Shown: in pieces, positions 53,174-64,000 of the stretch
Layout of the letters: each line of letters begins with the position of its first letter
Position numbering within the stretch: the stretch's first letter is position 1
Assembly (NCBI GenBank): GCA_022457155.1
Contig: JAJGOT010000124.1
Location: forward strand, 929,501-993,500
Length of the DNA: 64,000 nt
Direction: 5' to 3'
From: Cladopsammia gracilis
Lineage: Eukaryota > Cnidaria > Anthozoa > Scleractinia > Dendrophylliidae
The notes under the pieces: generated by a model
What the model saw: the letters and a program-made list of their open reading frames with translations, nothing else
What the model was told of the DNA's origin: nothing
Database searches by the model: none
Made by a program: the position numbers and the translations under genes

Positions 53174-56100
53174 CACAACCTCTACAAATTGGTGAAAGGT
53201 GCACATGGGTCAGTAAAAATAAAATCCTCAAAAACTATTGTACAAAAAACATTATCTTAAAAGAGATAAAAGGAAACTGAAATTATAAATAAATAAATAC
53301 GATAAAAACATGATATCAGGGGGGGATAGAAAAAAGGCCTGGGACCGAGAAACGATGTTCTCACAACTTGCAAAGCGCTCTTCCTGGTCAGCGGCGTCTT
53401 TTTGAGCGGGGCCTGTGTTCAGGTGTTTTCAAAGTAAAAAGATATGGCGATCTCTGTTAAATCTGTGTGTTTGTTACTTTGTTGGCCTTTTTGTTGGTGC
53501 TATTATCGCAAAGTGAAGTTGAGAAAACGTTCAGAGATGACGACTCGTTCCCTAATGGCTCCGAAGCTTCCCGTCGAGTCACAAATCACAACTCGCACAA
53601 ATTACAGACACGAGTTGAACGCATCATGTAGCGAGTTTGCTCGATACGGTAATTCGTTTTTTCACGGGAACCCAAATATGTCAAGTTGTTTTCGATGTAC
53701 CGTAGGATACCCGAGTTTTGGGATTCGGACGATAATCAGTTTTATTTATTCGCCTCTGGACCTCAATCTGTTGCCGATAAAATGCGGGTTCAGTGGCTCT
53801 AAAACATTACGACAAACACCGCCTCTTCAACCGACTGCTTTTGCAAACTTTCCTGTATATCAGCGCGATGTTTTGAGTTGGGGAGATCTAAAGAAAAGAA
53901 AATTAAAAAAATATGTTATTTCATTCGACCCGCAAAAAGTGCTACTTTCCATTGTCGAATTTGTCCTGTATTTATGTATCCTGTTAAAAAATAAAGGGCA
54001 CAAATTAACAGCTTTTAAGCTTATAAAAGAAAAGTTTTGTTTTTATTACCTTGTCCTCAAAAGAGGTTTATTTTTCAGATATATGTCAAAAAATAATAAT
54101 TCATTACTTCTACAATGTATTTTATTTAAAAAAAAAACAACTCCTTGTGCATCAATAATTTCTGTATAGGTCTGTGACACCCCTGGTCTGTGAGCTATCT
54201 GTGGTATATTAAAAGTCCCTCATCTGAAAAACAATAAACAAAAATAAACATAGCTATTAAATATTATCAGTTATTCATATAGCACCATTTCCATCATCCC
54301 CCTTTCCTATTATACTCCTATTACTAATACACCCCATTTCTATCATACATGTAACACCATTTCTATCATGCTCCCATTCCTTTTAATGTCTTAATATCTT
54401 TTTGATAAAATTATAGTTATGGAAATGTACTATTGCATTTAGTATACCCTGAATATATCACACAAACACTCCCCATTTGCATCAAATTCACCTACCAGTT
54501 TTCACTTTTAATATCAGACAGTCATGCCCAAATTTTCACCGTATCACACAAAAACTCCCCATTTCCATCAAATTTCCATTCCCAGACAGTCATCCCAAAG
54601 TTTTCACAGGCTTTCTGATGAGCACTCCACTTCACGTTTGTATAGGAATCCCACCCCAGGAGTATCAATTTTTGTGAATGGCAGAGTGAGCATCAATGAA
54701 CATCCTCAAAGAAAAAAATGCATTTGAAGTGAAATTTTAAACTAAACACGACAAAACAAACAAGCAAAAAAACTCTTACTCAAGCGAGTGGCGGGACTGC
54801 TAGGCAGCACAGTACAATTTTAAATGACTCGCAGTAAACACTGACGAAAGCAAGTTTTCACAAAATTGTGTTTTCGCGAAAGTATTTATTTTTATAGGGT
54901 TCCAGAATAGAAATGTTGTAATGAAATGGAAAGACCTGAATTTCACTCCAATCAAGCTCATAAAAAGACGGTAATAAAAGCTGGCTGACAAAAAACTACA
55001 TAAAAGCTGGCTAAAAAAAAACTACATAAAAGCTGGCTGAAAAAAACTACATAGTCAAACGAGGTTTTAGTTGTGTACAAACGAATGTCTATCTCCGAGT
55101 GAGTGTTTCTACTACAAATACCATAAATCGAACGCCCGATTGACATTTCACACGACAAAAAAAATTAGTAGAACGTGAACAATTGCGAGTTTTACAGGGG
55201 GATAATTACTGTATGCTCATCACCCTGTTTTACCACAAAGCTAATTTATTAGCTTTTAGCTTACTAGCTATAGAGGCTTTTTTAATGCGAAGAAATATAC
55301 AATTAACACAAAAAAATGTTGCCTTACCTTGATCTCGGAGAAACTACTGTGCATTAAAAGCGCCGTCCGTGAAGAAGTAAATTTTCCAAATTGAAGGGGT
55401 TCCGTAATGAAAAAAAATCGTTGAATAAACTAAAGAGAAGCCACCGAAATCGCACTCGCATCGGCCGCCATGTTTTTTGTTTTGTTTGCACTTCGGAATT
55501 GACAAACTCTGCTCGTGCGCAGAACACGAATCCGCTGACTGATACCTCCATGATTGCTTTGCAAGTTGTGAGAACATCGCTTGGATTTCATTTAAGAGAA
55601 TGTATGGGAAGTTGCTTACCCCCCCCCCCCCCCTTGCATGATATAAATATGCACAAATCACATAAAACAATCATCTACAGTAGCTAGGTTAACAAAGGTG
55701 TTTTACAACTGTAATTAAAGTTGAGGGTGTCAAAAAGGACAAAATTAATTTTCATAACATATCACTGCAATAGCATGTCTTAAATGATTTACATAATTTT
55801 ATAAAAAATCAATTTAAAAAAAGAAAGTTAATAAAAAGATTATTATAATATGGCTGGAACTAATCCTCCACAGGTAGAGACACTACAAACAATACAGTGA
55901 CAAACTTGACTGCTTTTTGTTTATTTTTGCCATGTTACAAATGAAACATCTCACAGCTAATTTGCTGTAAACAGTTTTTTTCCAGGTTTAGATGTTAACT
56001 GAGGTAGCTGCTTTTTTGTAAAACTGCATTTATTCATGACAAAATCTAAGCTGATAAATTTTAAGTTAAAAAAATCTTCAGTAAGGTTTTAAAATGGGAC

Positions 56101-56912
56101 TGCCAACTGCAACTTACAGTTAATTATCACTATATATTTGACTTGCCATTTTATACCGTTAACTTTTTTTACAACCTAATTTACATTACAGTAAATCTAT
56201 TTTGTGGTGGGTACCTAAAAATCATTATTGATACACTGTAGTTAAAAATTCTCACCACATGCTAACTTTGCACTTATAGCAAAGACGGTTTCTCATCACA
56301 CTTTTTTTGTTTAGTTTTATCTTCTCTTATCAAAGTGCTTGGTAAGCTATAATATAAAATATGGGACTGTGATATAGCTTGACAGATTACTTGTCAATGG
56401 TCATTCAATTACCCTAGCTACATACTATGTACATTCCTCCTTCTCACAAAGCCACAACAACAACTAAAAAGGACTTTGACCATACATATTGATGTTTTTT
56501 TGATGAATGCAAATAGTTTGGCAACAACTCACCTGATAGACTAACTACAGTCATTGTGTATTCTAAGAAAAATCAATTCACTCATGGGATATTTCACAGT
56601 TTACAGCTCAAAACTAGCTGTACAGTAACAAGTATATATTCTTTGAACTCTCCACACTTGCTCCCTAGATACACACAGGTTCTACATGTTTTTGTCTGCT
56701 CATTTTTTGTCTGACATTTTCCAAACAGTGTTTGTTTTCTCCTTTGTTACCCTAGGCTGAATCTCTCAGAGAAAAATCCACTAGTGGGATTACTTCAAAT
56801 TAAATTTTGGAATGATTTTCCAATAACTATGTTGATCTGTTTATGAAACACTGGCTATTTACCTTGCACCAGGTAAATTTAATAACATATTTTTAAAATA
56901 TCAATAGTTGTT
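53173..56912. other. No convincing gene
   Basis: Contains an open frame of 241 codons (53444-54169, plus) without recognisable domains, 15 C at 55619-55633, and a possible minus-strand donor ATCAAG|GTAAGG at 55327-55326 preceded by ATG (MHSSFSEIK). Poly-A/T tracts are frequent. Confidence 0.35.
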
Positions 56913-56915
56913 TAA

Positions 56916-57035
56916 GGCCCAGTTCAAACGTCGAACTTCACATGTGCCAAACCTAATGCAAATGAGCAAAATCTATTGTTCTTGCTCATTTGCATTAGGT
57001 TCGGCACATGTGAAGTTCGACGTTTGAACTGGGCC
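56916..57035. mobile_element. 120-bp hairpin MITE with TAA duplication
   Basis: Arms of about 54 bp (GGCCCAGTTCAAACGTCGAA...) differ at one position. TAA precedes and follows. Harbinger-type by duplication length. Confidence 0.8.
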
Positions 57036-57284
57036 TAAGCTACTCATACTAGCGAGAGCATACAATATGCTAGCCAGCGAGCCATGCAACGCAACAATCA
57101 AAACAAGTGAGGCATGCGAGGCATTGGCGAAAACATGCGAGCAGATATACGAGCCTTGTGAGCATGTCATCCAAAACGTGCAACCCATAATTTTTTTATA
57201 ATTTTTCACTGTGTAAGGTCAACAGTCTAATTACTCATGCGCAAAGTGCAATGAGTTAAAAAATGCCCTTTGTTTTTCTTTTTG

Positions 57285-57960
57285 TTATTATTTTTTTGTC
57301 ACGATTTTGCATGCAAATGTATGCACGCTTATTTTATTATTAACCGAGTCATCAGGTGACATACAAATTCTACAAAAATAGCTGCTGCGCTCTGCATGTG
57401 CTCATCAGGTTTTCAAAACCATAGTTTTGTCTTATCGGAGTAATAACACACATTTAAAATATTCAAAATAGAAAGAGAAAGCTTTAAAGAATACTCAGAA
57501 GCTGCTGTAGTGGAGACAAAGGAGAGCTTTAAGCGACGAAATCTTGCTTTGAAGAACTTCATACGTTTTTATCAATGCAGGGCGATGTTTGTTTCGAAGA
57601 AGCAGAGTCAAGGTAAGGGCTTTACCATAAATTAAATTACATTTTTTGATGTGAATTTATGTTGATATCAATTTGCGATTGACTTTTTCTTTGTGTTCTC
57701 GTTAGTTTTGGAGAAATGTTTATCAAACGTGTTCAAATTCAGTCGTAATGATATATGGTATTATGTAAACAAAACAAGACTTATAGTTCTTACTTCACAC
57801 GTGTTGCCTTACGCAAAGATGTCTGTATGTTTTGCAATTTTCATTTCCAAATCAGTTTCTCAGGCAATTTTCGACACACAACTGGTGTATTTTAAACGAA
57901 AATTAGTCACACTAGTTATTCTAGACCGAGGAAAAATTTTTGATGCACTCTAACAGACGG
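57285..57960. repeat. Segmental duplicate, copy A
   Basis: Matches 61535-62370 over its length except for the MITE there. Contains the exon-like block below. Confidence 0.7.
57468..57612 (+). pseudogene. Duplicated first-exon-like block, copy A (start codon lost)
   Basis: 145 nt open, ending CAAG|GTAAGG, a strong donor in phase 1. It encodes ERESFKEYSEAAVVETKESF then KRRNLALKNFIRFYQC. The initiator position reads ATA, where copy B at 61704 has ATG. The frame and donor are otherwise intact. No family recognised and no downstream exon found. Confidence 0.45.
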
Positions 57961-58114
57961 TCGTGTACATGTATTGTGAGAATGAACAAAGACGTTTCAA
58001 GGCTATTACCTGTGTCCTGCGAAAAGCGAGAAGACTGTCATTTCTGACTGCCGTTTTTAATACCAAGAAAGGCCCTTGAGACTAGGTTCAATGTTACGCA
58101 CTATGCGCGAGTCG

Positions 58115-58466
58115 CAAAAAAATTCAAAGATGAAACTTTCTGGGGATTTAAATTGATTCTAAAGCTCACAAAATCTGGTCCAAAAATACTGATTGCTCTT
58201 ATAATGCCATAACTAAAATTCTACACCTCATTAATGAAGACATACTGATGCTTTCTTTGTTTGTTTTACACTTAACAAGACTACACTAACATATCTATGC
58301 AAAATTTAAACTCATAAACAATCCATTCATTTATGACAGACACAACATCATCCCTACCCATTCCTTCTACAATATCTCTGAATTTTCCAGTGGAGCTATC
58401 CCTTTGTGAATCAAATTTCAGCATCATTTTATCTGTAGGATTGCCGATCTGCCCTAATAATGATAA
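58115..58466 (-). pseudogene. Death-domain exon duplicate, 3' half
   Basis: Copy of 30990-31345. On the minus strand it keeps LLGQIGNPTDKMMLKFDSQR and RDDVVSVINEW and the stop codon, but the upstream half of the death domain is missing, replaced by unrelated repeats from 58467. Confidence 0.75.
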
Positions 58467-58930
58467 TAACAACACAGGGGGCCCACACAAACTGTGTGAC
58501 CGTTGTTCGTATTTTTAAATTTAGAGGAAATGTATGGGAATATCAAAAAGGTTCACATATCGTAATATACTGCGATGAATATTTACATACAAGATCAAAC
58601 TAAACGTATTTTTACCTGAAATGTTGTGTGGTGTCATTCTTGTAGCTGAAAACGGCGAATTTTAGCAATTTGAAGGGTTTTGCATCGGACGTTTACCTGA
58701 CGTCGACCGTATAGTAGAGAGCTGGATTTTGGACCTCTCCAGCGCCGAGCCGATTTTCACCAAGAAATTCCTATCGCACGGCTTCCAAACCCCGCAACAG
58801 ACAAGCTGAAACCCAGAGGTTTCTTCTCGTACCATTACATTTAAAATCCGTCCAAAACTCGAAGCGCTAGACCCCAAATAATATCGAGAAATCCAGCATT
58901 CGAAGCTCGAAGTGCGGCCTCCAACAGTCA
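58467..58930. other. Insertion material, no gene seen
   Basis: Part of the repeats that separate the two pieces of the TNFR duplicate. The 173-codon minus frame 58662-59183 runs into the adjacent palindrome and is not credible. Confidence 0.4.
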
Positions 58931-59220
58931 CGCCGTTTGCTCCTTTATGATTGGATGATAACAAACAATGCCCTTTCATAAATTCGTCTCGCGGGAGGGG
59001 AAGCAGGGGCAAATAATCAGCAACGAACTTTACACTTACTATCCCGGGGTGAAGCGAATGGCGCGTGATGGAATGAGCCCAGCAAGACGCCATTCGCTTC
59101 ACCCCAGTCTGGTTAGTAGAAAGTTTGTCGCTGCTTATTCGCCCCTGCTTCCCCTCCCGCGAGACGAATTTATGAAAGGGCATTGTTTGTTATCATCCAA
59201 TCAGAAAGGAGCAAATGGCG
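58931..59220. mobile_element. 290-bp near-perfect palindrome
   Basis: Arms 58931-59063 and 59088-59220 with a 24-bp centre; landmarks TTCGTCTCGCGGGAGGGGAA and GAAGCGAATGGCG with their mirrors. A fold-back MITE inserted in the TNFR duplicate. Confidence 0.75.
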
Positions 59221-59329
59221 TTATAAGGCTATGGTTGGGCAATTTTCAAAAACACCACTTGCTGTAGTAATTTTTACAACGCATCCAGGGAAAGCCTACT
59301 CTACTCACCCTTTAAACACCTTCCCTTAA

Positions 59330-59919
59330 CCCTATTCGGCCTGGACTTTTTTTGAGTTCCTGAGCCTGGGGGGGGTGGGGGGGCACAATGTGCCCCCCCT
59401 TCGTAACTTCAAGAACATTAAGGCTACGACAATGAAACCTAGAGGGTACATAGTACGTCCGAAACTATCTCCTTTGCGGTCCGCACAATGGAACGATGGC
59501 GTCATATGACGTAGTTATTAGGTAATTAGTTATACGGCCGCCATCTTGGATCCGCCATCTTGGATTTCTGAATTTTTTAAAACCTCTTAAAAACCGTCCA
59601 AATTGACTCAAAATTAATCAAAACCAATAAATAAACGCTAAATTACGTAAAAATATAAAAGTTATACCAATAAACATTGTTTTTCTTCATTCAAAGGTAC
59701 AATATGCAAATTTCAAAAAACATGGCTGTCAAAATCTTGTTGCCATGGAAACATCAAGTCACGTGATCAAAAAATTGTCATACAAAATTGTTGCCAGATA
59801 AATTTTAGGAAAAGTCACAAAGTTTGATGGCGTTTGAATACATATTAAAGAAGTTATGAACGTTCAAAGTTAGCGCGGGCACTTTGTGCCCCCCCCCCCC
59901 CCCCCCAGGCCGAATAGGG
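59330..59919. mobile_element. PiggyBac-like MITE
   Basis: CCCTATTCGGCCTGG and CCAGGCCGAATAGGG ends with TTAA on both sides (59326-59329, 59920-59923). A second inverted pair around GCACAATGTGCCCCCC / GGGCACTTTGTGCCCC. Includes 18 C at 59889-59906. Non-coding. Confidence 0.7.
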
Positions 59920-60023
59920 TTAAAAAGTTGAAAAAAATTACCGGAGCTGTCCAATGTTCAATTCACTTCCCACTGTTTTATCCCTCTTCGCCAGCACTCA
60001 CTTTCACATTGAAATTACTAGAA

Positions 60024-60270
60024 TATTGGGTGGTTGATGAAGCCCTGTTATTGATGTGCTTTGGTCTTTTGAAGCAAGAGTAAATGGCCTCAACCCTGTG
60101 GGCTTTTCCTCTCCTGTTTAAAAAAAGAATGCAAACTTCTATATGAATATATGAAAAGGCCATTTAAGTTACTTTAGGTCTGATGATCATTACATGTAAA
60201 TATTAATTAATTAATATTATAGATTCCCTTATAATTGATTTCTTGCATCTCTGTATCTGGGTCAAGAGTT
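60024..60270 (-). pseudogene. TNFR duplicate, start of exon 6 and exon 5
   Basis: Copies of 31515-31720. The exon 6 acceptor is kept (TTTAAACAG|GA) and about 37 codons remain alike (EEKPTGLRPFTLASKDQSTS). The exon 5 copy (60238-60262) has lost its donor GT. Together with 58115-58466 this is one broken 3' gene copy. Confidence 0.7.
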
Positions 60271-60375
60271 TGTCGTGTGGCAGACCAGCATATACTACAG
60301 TCAACAAACACTTTGCAGACTACAAATTGTAAGGGTTTTTTAGTAATTTTTTTTTATGTCTTGTTATGATAATTG

Positions 60376-60560
60376 AAGGGGGTGCGCGGAATAAGACCCT
60401 AAGTGACGTTTGATGTAATGTCAAATTCTCCCTATGTTTCATAAGAGAATACAAGGCAATTTGGAATGAGAATCTAGGAGTTTATCACAAGTCACTGAGG
60501 GCGTTTTTCTTTTTTTTTTTCTTCCCCGCCCTCCCCCCCCCCCCCCCCCCCCCCGCTTCA
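60376..60560. repeat. Second copy of the 9.7-kb repeat, ending in a C run
   Basis: AATTGAAGGGGGTG...GGAATAAGACCCTAAGTGAC matches 9694-9729. The right part ends CACTGAGGGCG, then T and C tracts with 22 C at 60533-60554. Confidence 0.55.
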
Positions 60561-60698
60561 ATTTAGGAAAGTCTGACATGTTCTGCTAGGATTTAATTAC
60601 AGCAAAATATTGGTACCTCTTAAGGGGTAAAAATTTATGTGAGCCTCACCCACAAATTCAAGATTTCCAGTGATCACCGGGCTTGTCAATTTTTTTTT

Positions 60699-60913
60699 CT
60701 CTTTTGTCTACATTCTACATATTTGTGCGTTTGCCATGCCTCGCTGCTGCCAAAGCGATCGTGAAAATGTTTTTGATAGCACAATGGCAATTAACATAAG
60801 GCTGCGGCCAGGCACGTGCAACACGTTTAAATGTGGGTTTGTGTTGAAGGAATGGCAAACTTGTTGATTCAAAAGCGCACAAATATGTAGAATGTAGTCA
60901 AGAGAAAGTTCTG
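60699..60913. repeat. Inverted repeat
   Basis: CTACATTCTACATATTTGTG and its mirror at the other end enclose about 150 bases; non-coding MITE-like unit. Confidence 0.5.
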
Positions 60914-61534
60914 AAATAAACCAGCTGTCAGCAAATAACACGGCAATGAAACTTTGGAAGACGAATGAAAGAGACCCCTATACTTTTAATTTTATTTCGC
61001 GCCCTTAAAACGATTCAATGCACTTGGAATTTACAGAGAGAGTGCATTACATGTTAAACTTTAGATCAAAAGATTTTAAAAAATTCATCGACTAGTTTTT
61101 AAATAAACGCTTCCCTAACAAAAGTTCTACTTCTGTGAGTAGAATGAGCATATTTAAGACTTTGCTTCTGATAACTTTAACTGAAATCTAGCAAAGCAAA
61201 CAGGATAAAACCTTCAAGGAATGTAGTTGTAAGACACATGAATAATATATGGTAAAAATATTGTTTCAATTTGTCAGGAAAACGCTATCATAGGTTATTT
61301 TTACTTTGTGTAATTGCTTTATTTCTCCTATTAGTATCAGGCTGAACTGGGTTAGGGTTATTTTTGCCCGAGAAACATTCACTAGCGCAAGCGAAACTCG
61401 CAAGAAACGTATCGCAAGACACGTGCATTGTTTACATCTTCTATCGGCGGTGAAGTTTTGCACCCGAGGCTGTTTTTACTCATGCGCGTAGCGCGCATGA
61501 GGTATGTTTCCGGCTTTGTTTTTCTTCGTAATTT
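60914..61534. other. No gene seen
   Basis: AT-rich with short frames only. Confidence 0.4.
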
Positions 61535-62370
61535 TTTTTTTTGGTGTCACATTTGTGCATGCAAATTTATGCACGCATATATTATTCCTAACCGGGACGT
61601 CAGTTCACATAAACATTCAACTCGGCATGTGCTTTGTTTTCAAAACCATAGTTTTGTCTTGTCGGAGTAATAAGTCTAATAACACACATCCAAAATATTC
61701 AAAATGGAAAGAGAAAGCTTTAAAGAATACTCAGAAGCCGCTGTAGTGGAGAAACAGGAGAGCTTAAATTTCTTTAAGGCCCCGTCCACACGTATCCGGA
61801 TATTTTTGAATCCGCAACTTTTTTGTTACGGATTAGAAAATATTCGCGTCCACACGTAGCGTATTCGAATCGTATTTGCCCGAATTCGCCGGATACGTGT
61901 GGACGGAAGGCCAATCCGCAACAAAAAAATTGCGGATTCAAAAATATCCGGATACGTGTGGACGGGGCCTAAGCGACGAAATCTTGCTTCGAGGAACTCC
62001 ATACGTTTTTCTTAATGCATGCGAGGTGATGTTTCTTTCGAAGAAGCGGAGTTTTGGAATTTTCAAGCAGCCGAGGGACTTTATACCATAAAAGAAATTA
62101 CATTTTTCGGTGAGAATTTATGTTGATATTAATTTGTGGTTGACGTTTTCTTAGTTAATAGTTTTGGAGAAATTTTCCATGATATTATGTAAACAAAACA
62201 AGACTTGAATTTTATAGTTCTGTTAAACTTCACACACGTCGCCTTACGCAAAGATGTCTGTGTATTTTTTTGCAATTTTGATTTCCAAATCAGTTTCTCG
62301 GCAATTTTCAATACTATTTTATTCGGAGTAGTCGTACCAGTTATAGACAAAAAAATTAGATGCACCGTTT
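61535..62370. repeat. Segmental duplicate, copy B
   Basis: Counterpart of 57285-57960. Contains ATGGAAAGAGAAAGC at 61704, the intact start of the exon-like block, which is then broken by the MITE at 61778 and by a later in-frame TAA. Confidence 0.7.
61778..61969. mobile_element. 192-bp MITE with TAA duplication and known empty site
   Basis: GGCCCCGTCCACACGTATCC and its mirror are the ends; TAA is on each side. The duplicate at 57538-57550 reads CTTTAAGCG without the insert, giving the pre-insertion sequence. Confidence 0.85.
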
Positions 62371-62881
62371 TGCAAATACGCATTAAATTCTATTTCTACA
62401 ATTGGGCTAAAATGTAGAATACCGGTCACTTATTTGCATGTCATTGAATATAAATGGTTTCTTTTGTCTTCAAATACCTCGTTTTACCAAACGTTTAGGG
62501 ATATGTAAATAAGTGGCTGCTAGGTATTTTAAAATCGCTTCTTATTTTGTGATGTTTATAAATAAATATAATTTGCAGACGCTACAAGCGCTCCGCGCTG
62601 CAATTAGGATAAAAAAATCGCCAAGCCTTCCGGAAGCAGAAAATCACGGAATTTTGATAAGCGTTTAACTCTTTTATTCAATGGAAAGACATTTTCATTC
62701 AAGGAAATATGAGTTGCATTAAAACGTTTTGACCTTTAGAAAAAAATATTTTCGATTCATGGTCATGAAGAAACACCACGCGATCGAATTACATTTCACA
62801 CGCGATCGAATTACATTTCACAGGCACACAAAATTTGCATGAAACGAAACCTGGAAAAAACTAATGCCAAAATCAAAGCAG
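62371..62881. other. No gene seen
   Basis: Contains a short direct duplication of CACGCGATCGAATTACATTT (62777-62820). Nothing else. Confidence 0.4.
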
Positions 62882-62884
62882 TTA

Positions 62885-63983
62885 GGGGCGGACCATTAGA
62901 AATCTTGGGAGGGGGGGTGACAATTACCAAAAAAAAAATCCTGCAAAGGAAAATTCTCTCAAAAAAAATTCCTGCAAGCAGTTGACTATAAAAAAAAAAA
63001 CTCCTGCAAGCTAACTAGATATATACATATGTATATTTATTTATTTATTTTAAACTGGAACATATGAGAGTATGACATGCTCTCTGGTAGTAAAATTCAT
63101 CAAAGAGCAACTTCAGGTTGAGTCAAATGCTGTCAAAAATTACCTGCCTCAAAGGTCTATCTGGTACATGTACCAATATCTTAATACAACCATTAACCTT
63201 GTTTATGTACATATTTGAAAACACTGTAAACATGAAATATGTAACCTGCTCTACTACACACAAGTATTTTTTAAAATACATTTTACAGATTGTCCAACCG
63301 TCCCGATTTCGTCGAGATTACTCCGATTTTGCTTCAAAATCCCGAATCCCGACCAATATGTGATCGGGATAGGAAAAATCCCGATTTTGACATCTGTTCT
63401 GTCATTTTCGTCAAATTCTCATAATACTTACTATACAAAAAGACAAAAATGCGTATACTTAACTCCAATATCCAGATAAACTAAAGAAACAGCAAGAAAT
63501 ATAAAATGAAATCGAGTATTTGTATGTGGAGCCACACAAAGAGACGCAAAGCGACGAGAAGCCACATCAATTTGCCAAACATTTTTGGCAGAAATTGTTG
63601 TCTCAGAAAATGGAGTTTCAGACCATCAAGATTTCAAAATTTTCTGGTGGGGCATGCCCCCAGACCCCCTAGCGGCTCGCGCCTTCGGCGCTCGATCAAC
63701 CCATATCAATTCTTACACAATGTATTTCTCCCCATTTTTCATGCAAAGGTTGGACAGTCTGACTTAAATCTACTCTCTAGCATTTAATACCAAAAATGGA
63801 TTGGGCCAAATATAAAAAAAATTGGAGCTTGCACCGTTTATAAACTAGAATATCTGAGAAAAAAAAAACCTGCAGGCTTGCACCTCCAAAAAAAAATATC
63901 CTGCAGGAAACTCAGGCCGAAAAAAAAATTCATACACTGAAAATTTTTTGACCCCCCTCCCAGGATTTCTAATGGTCCACCCC
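62885..63983. mobile_element. 1.1-kb Harbinger-like non-autonomous element
   Basis: GGGGCGGACCATTAGAAATC and its mirror at the right end, with TTA on both sides (62882-62884, 63984-63986). Next to each end lie G-rich tracts and oligo-A blocks with CCTGCA. Frames inside (to 93 codons) show no transposase motif. The partial sequence at 20304-20341 belongs to the same family. Confidence 0.7.
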
Positions 63984-64000
63984 TTATTTAAGGAACTAGC

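Noticed and set aside
53444..54169. 241-codon plus-strand frame
   Set aside because: No domain or family recognised; the second half is oligo-A/T translated as Lys/Phe/Leu. Without transcript evidence I cannot support it.
58662..59183. 173-codon minus-strand frame
   Set aside because: Its N-terminal third is one arm of a palindrome whose other arm encodes the same peptide.
1..64000. CRISPR arrays, rRNA or tRNA genes
   Set aside because: No regularly spaced direct repeats of the right size and no recognisable rRNA or tRNA sequence were seen by eye. A covariance-model scan would be decisive.

Overview
This window looks like a piece of a metazoan genome. My best guess is an anthozoan cnidarian such as a stony coral: it is AT-rich, crowded with small inverted-repeat elements and non-LTR retrotransposons, and carries an intron-rich TNF-receptor/death-domain gene. 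The species assignment is inference.

Bases 1 to about 8,837 are the right-hand part of an integrated Polinton/adintovirus-like double-stranded DNA virus. They are intron-free, denser and more GC-rich than the flank. The order is: packaging ATPase (cut by the window edge, minus), double jelly-roll major capsid protein (minus), coiled-coil membrane virion protein (plus), large conserved protein with a C-terminal anchor (minus), penton-like single jelly-roll protein (plus), small membrane protein (plus), small Cys-rich protein (plus), zinc-ribbon VLTF3-like factor (plus), YqaJ-family exonuclease (minus) and a small ORF (minus). All are open. Polymerase, integrase and protease are not seen and would lie to the left. 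Two AT-rich near-palindromes act as divergent promoters. The right edge has an array of 13-bp dyads and a 214-bp palindrome that probably is the terminus.

From 8.8 to 31 kb no complete host gene is visible. There is one candidate first exon (9121-9180, minus) whose intron would hold the virus. The rest is transposons: a 1.7-kb long-TIR element (13.5-15.2 kb), a TAA-flanked MITE (16.2-16.8), a decayed hAT (17.3-17.8), a 1.78-kb fold-back (17.9-19.6), a 3.9-kb element with a 9-bp target duplication carrying RecQ-like helicase and transposase remnants in convergent orientation (21.1-25.0), and a nearly intact reverse transcriptase (25.5-27.3).

From 31.2 to 43.9 kb, on the minus strand, is a host gene I could splice in full. 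It is a TNF-receptor superfamily member of about 546 residues with signal peptide, cysteine-rich ectodomain, one membrane span and a C-terminal death domain. Its six coding exons join in phase. The long first intron holds a LINE and two retroelement remnants. A broken copy of its 3' exons lies at 58.1-60.3 kb, interrupted by about 1.55 kb of repeats.

From 44 to 64 kb the window is mostly DNA-transposon derivatives (pogo-like, piggyBac-like, TAA/TTA-flanked), satellites and a duplicated unknown exon (57.5 and 61.7 kb). One copy carries a MITE and the other preserves the empty site.
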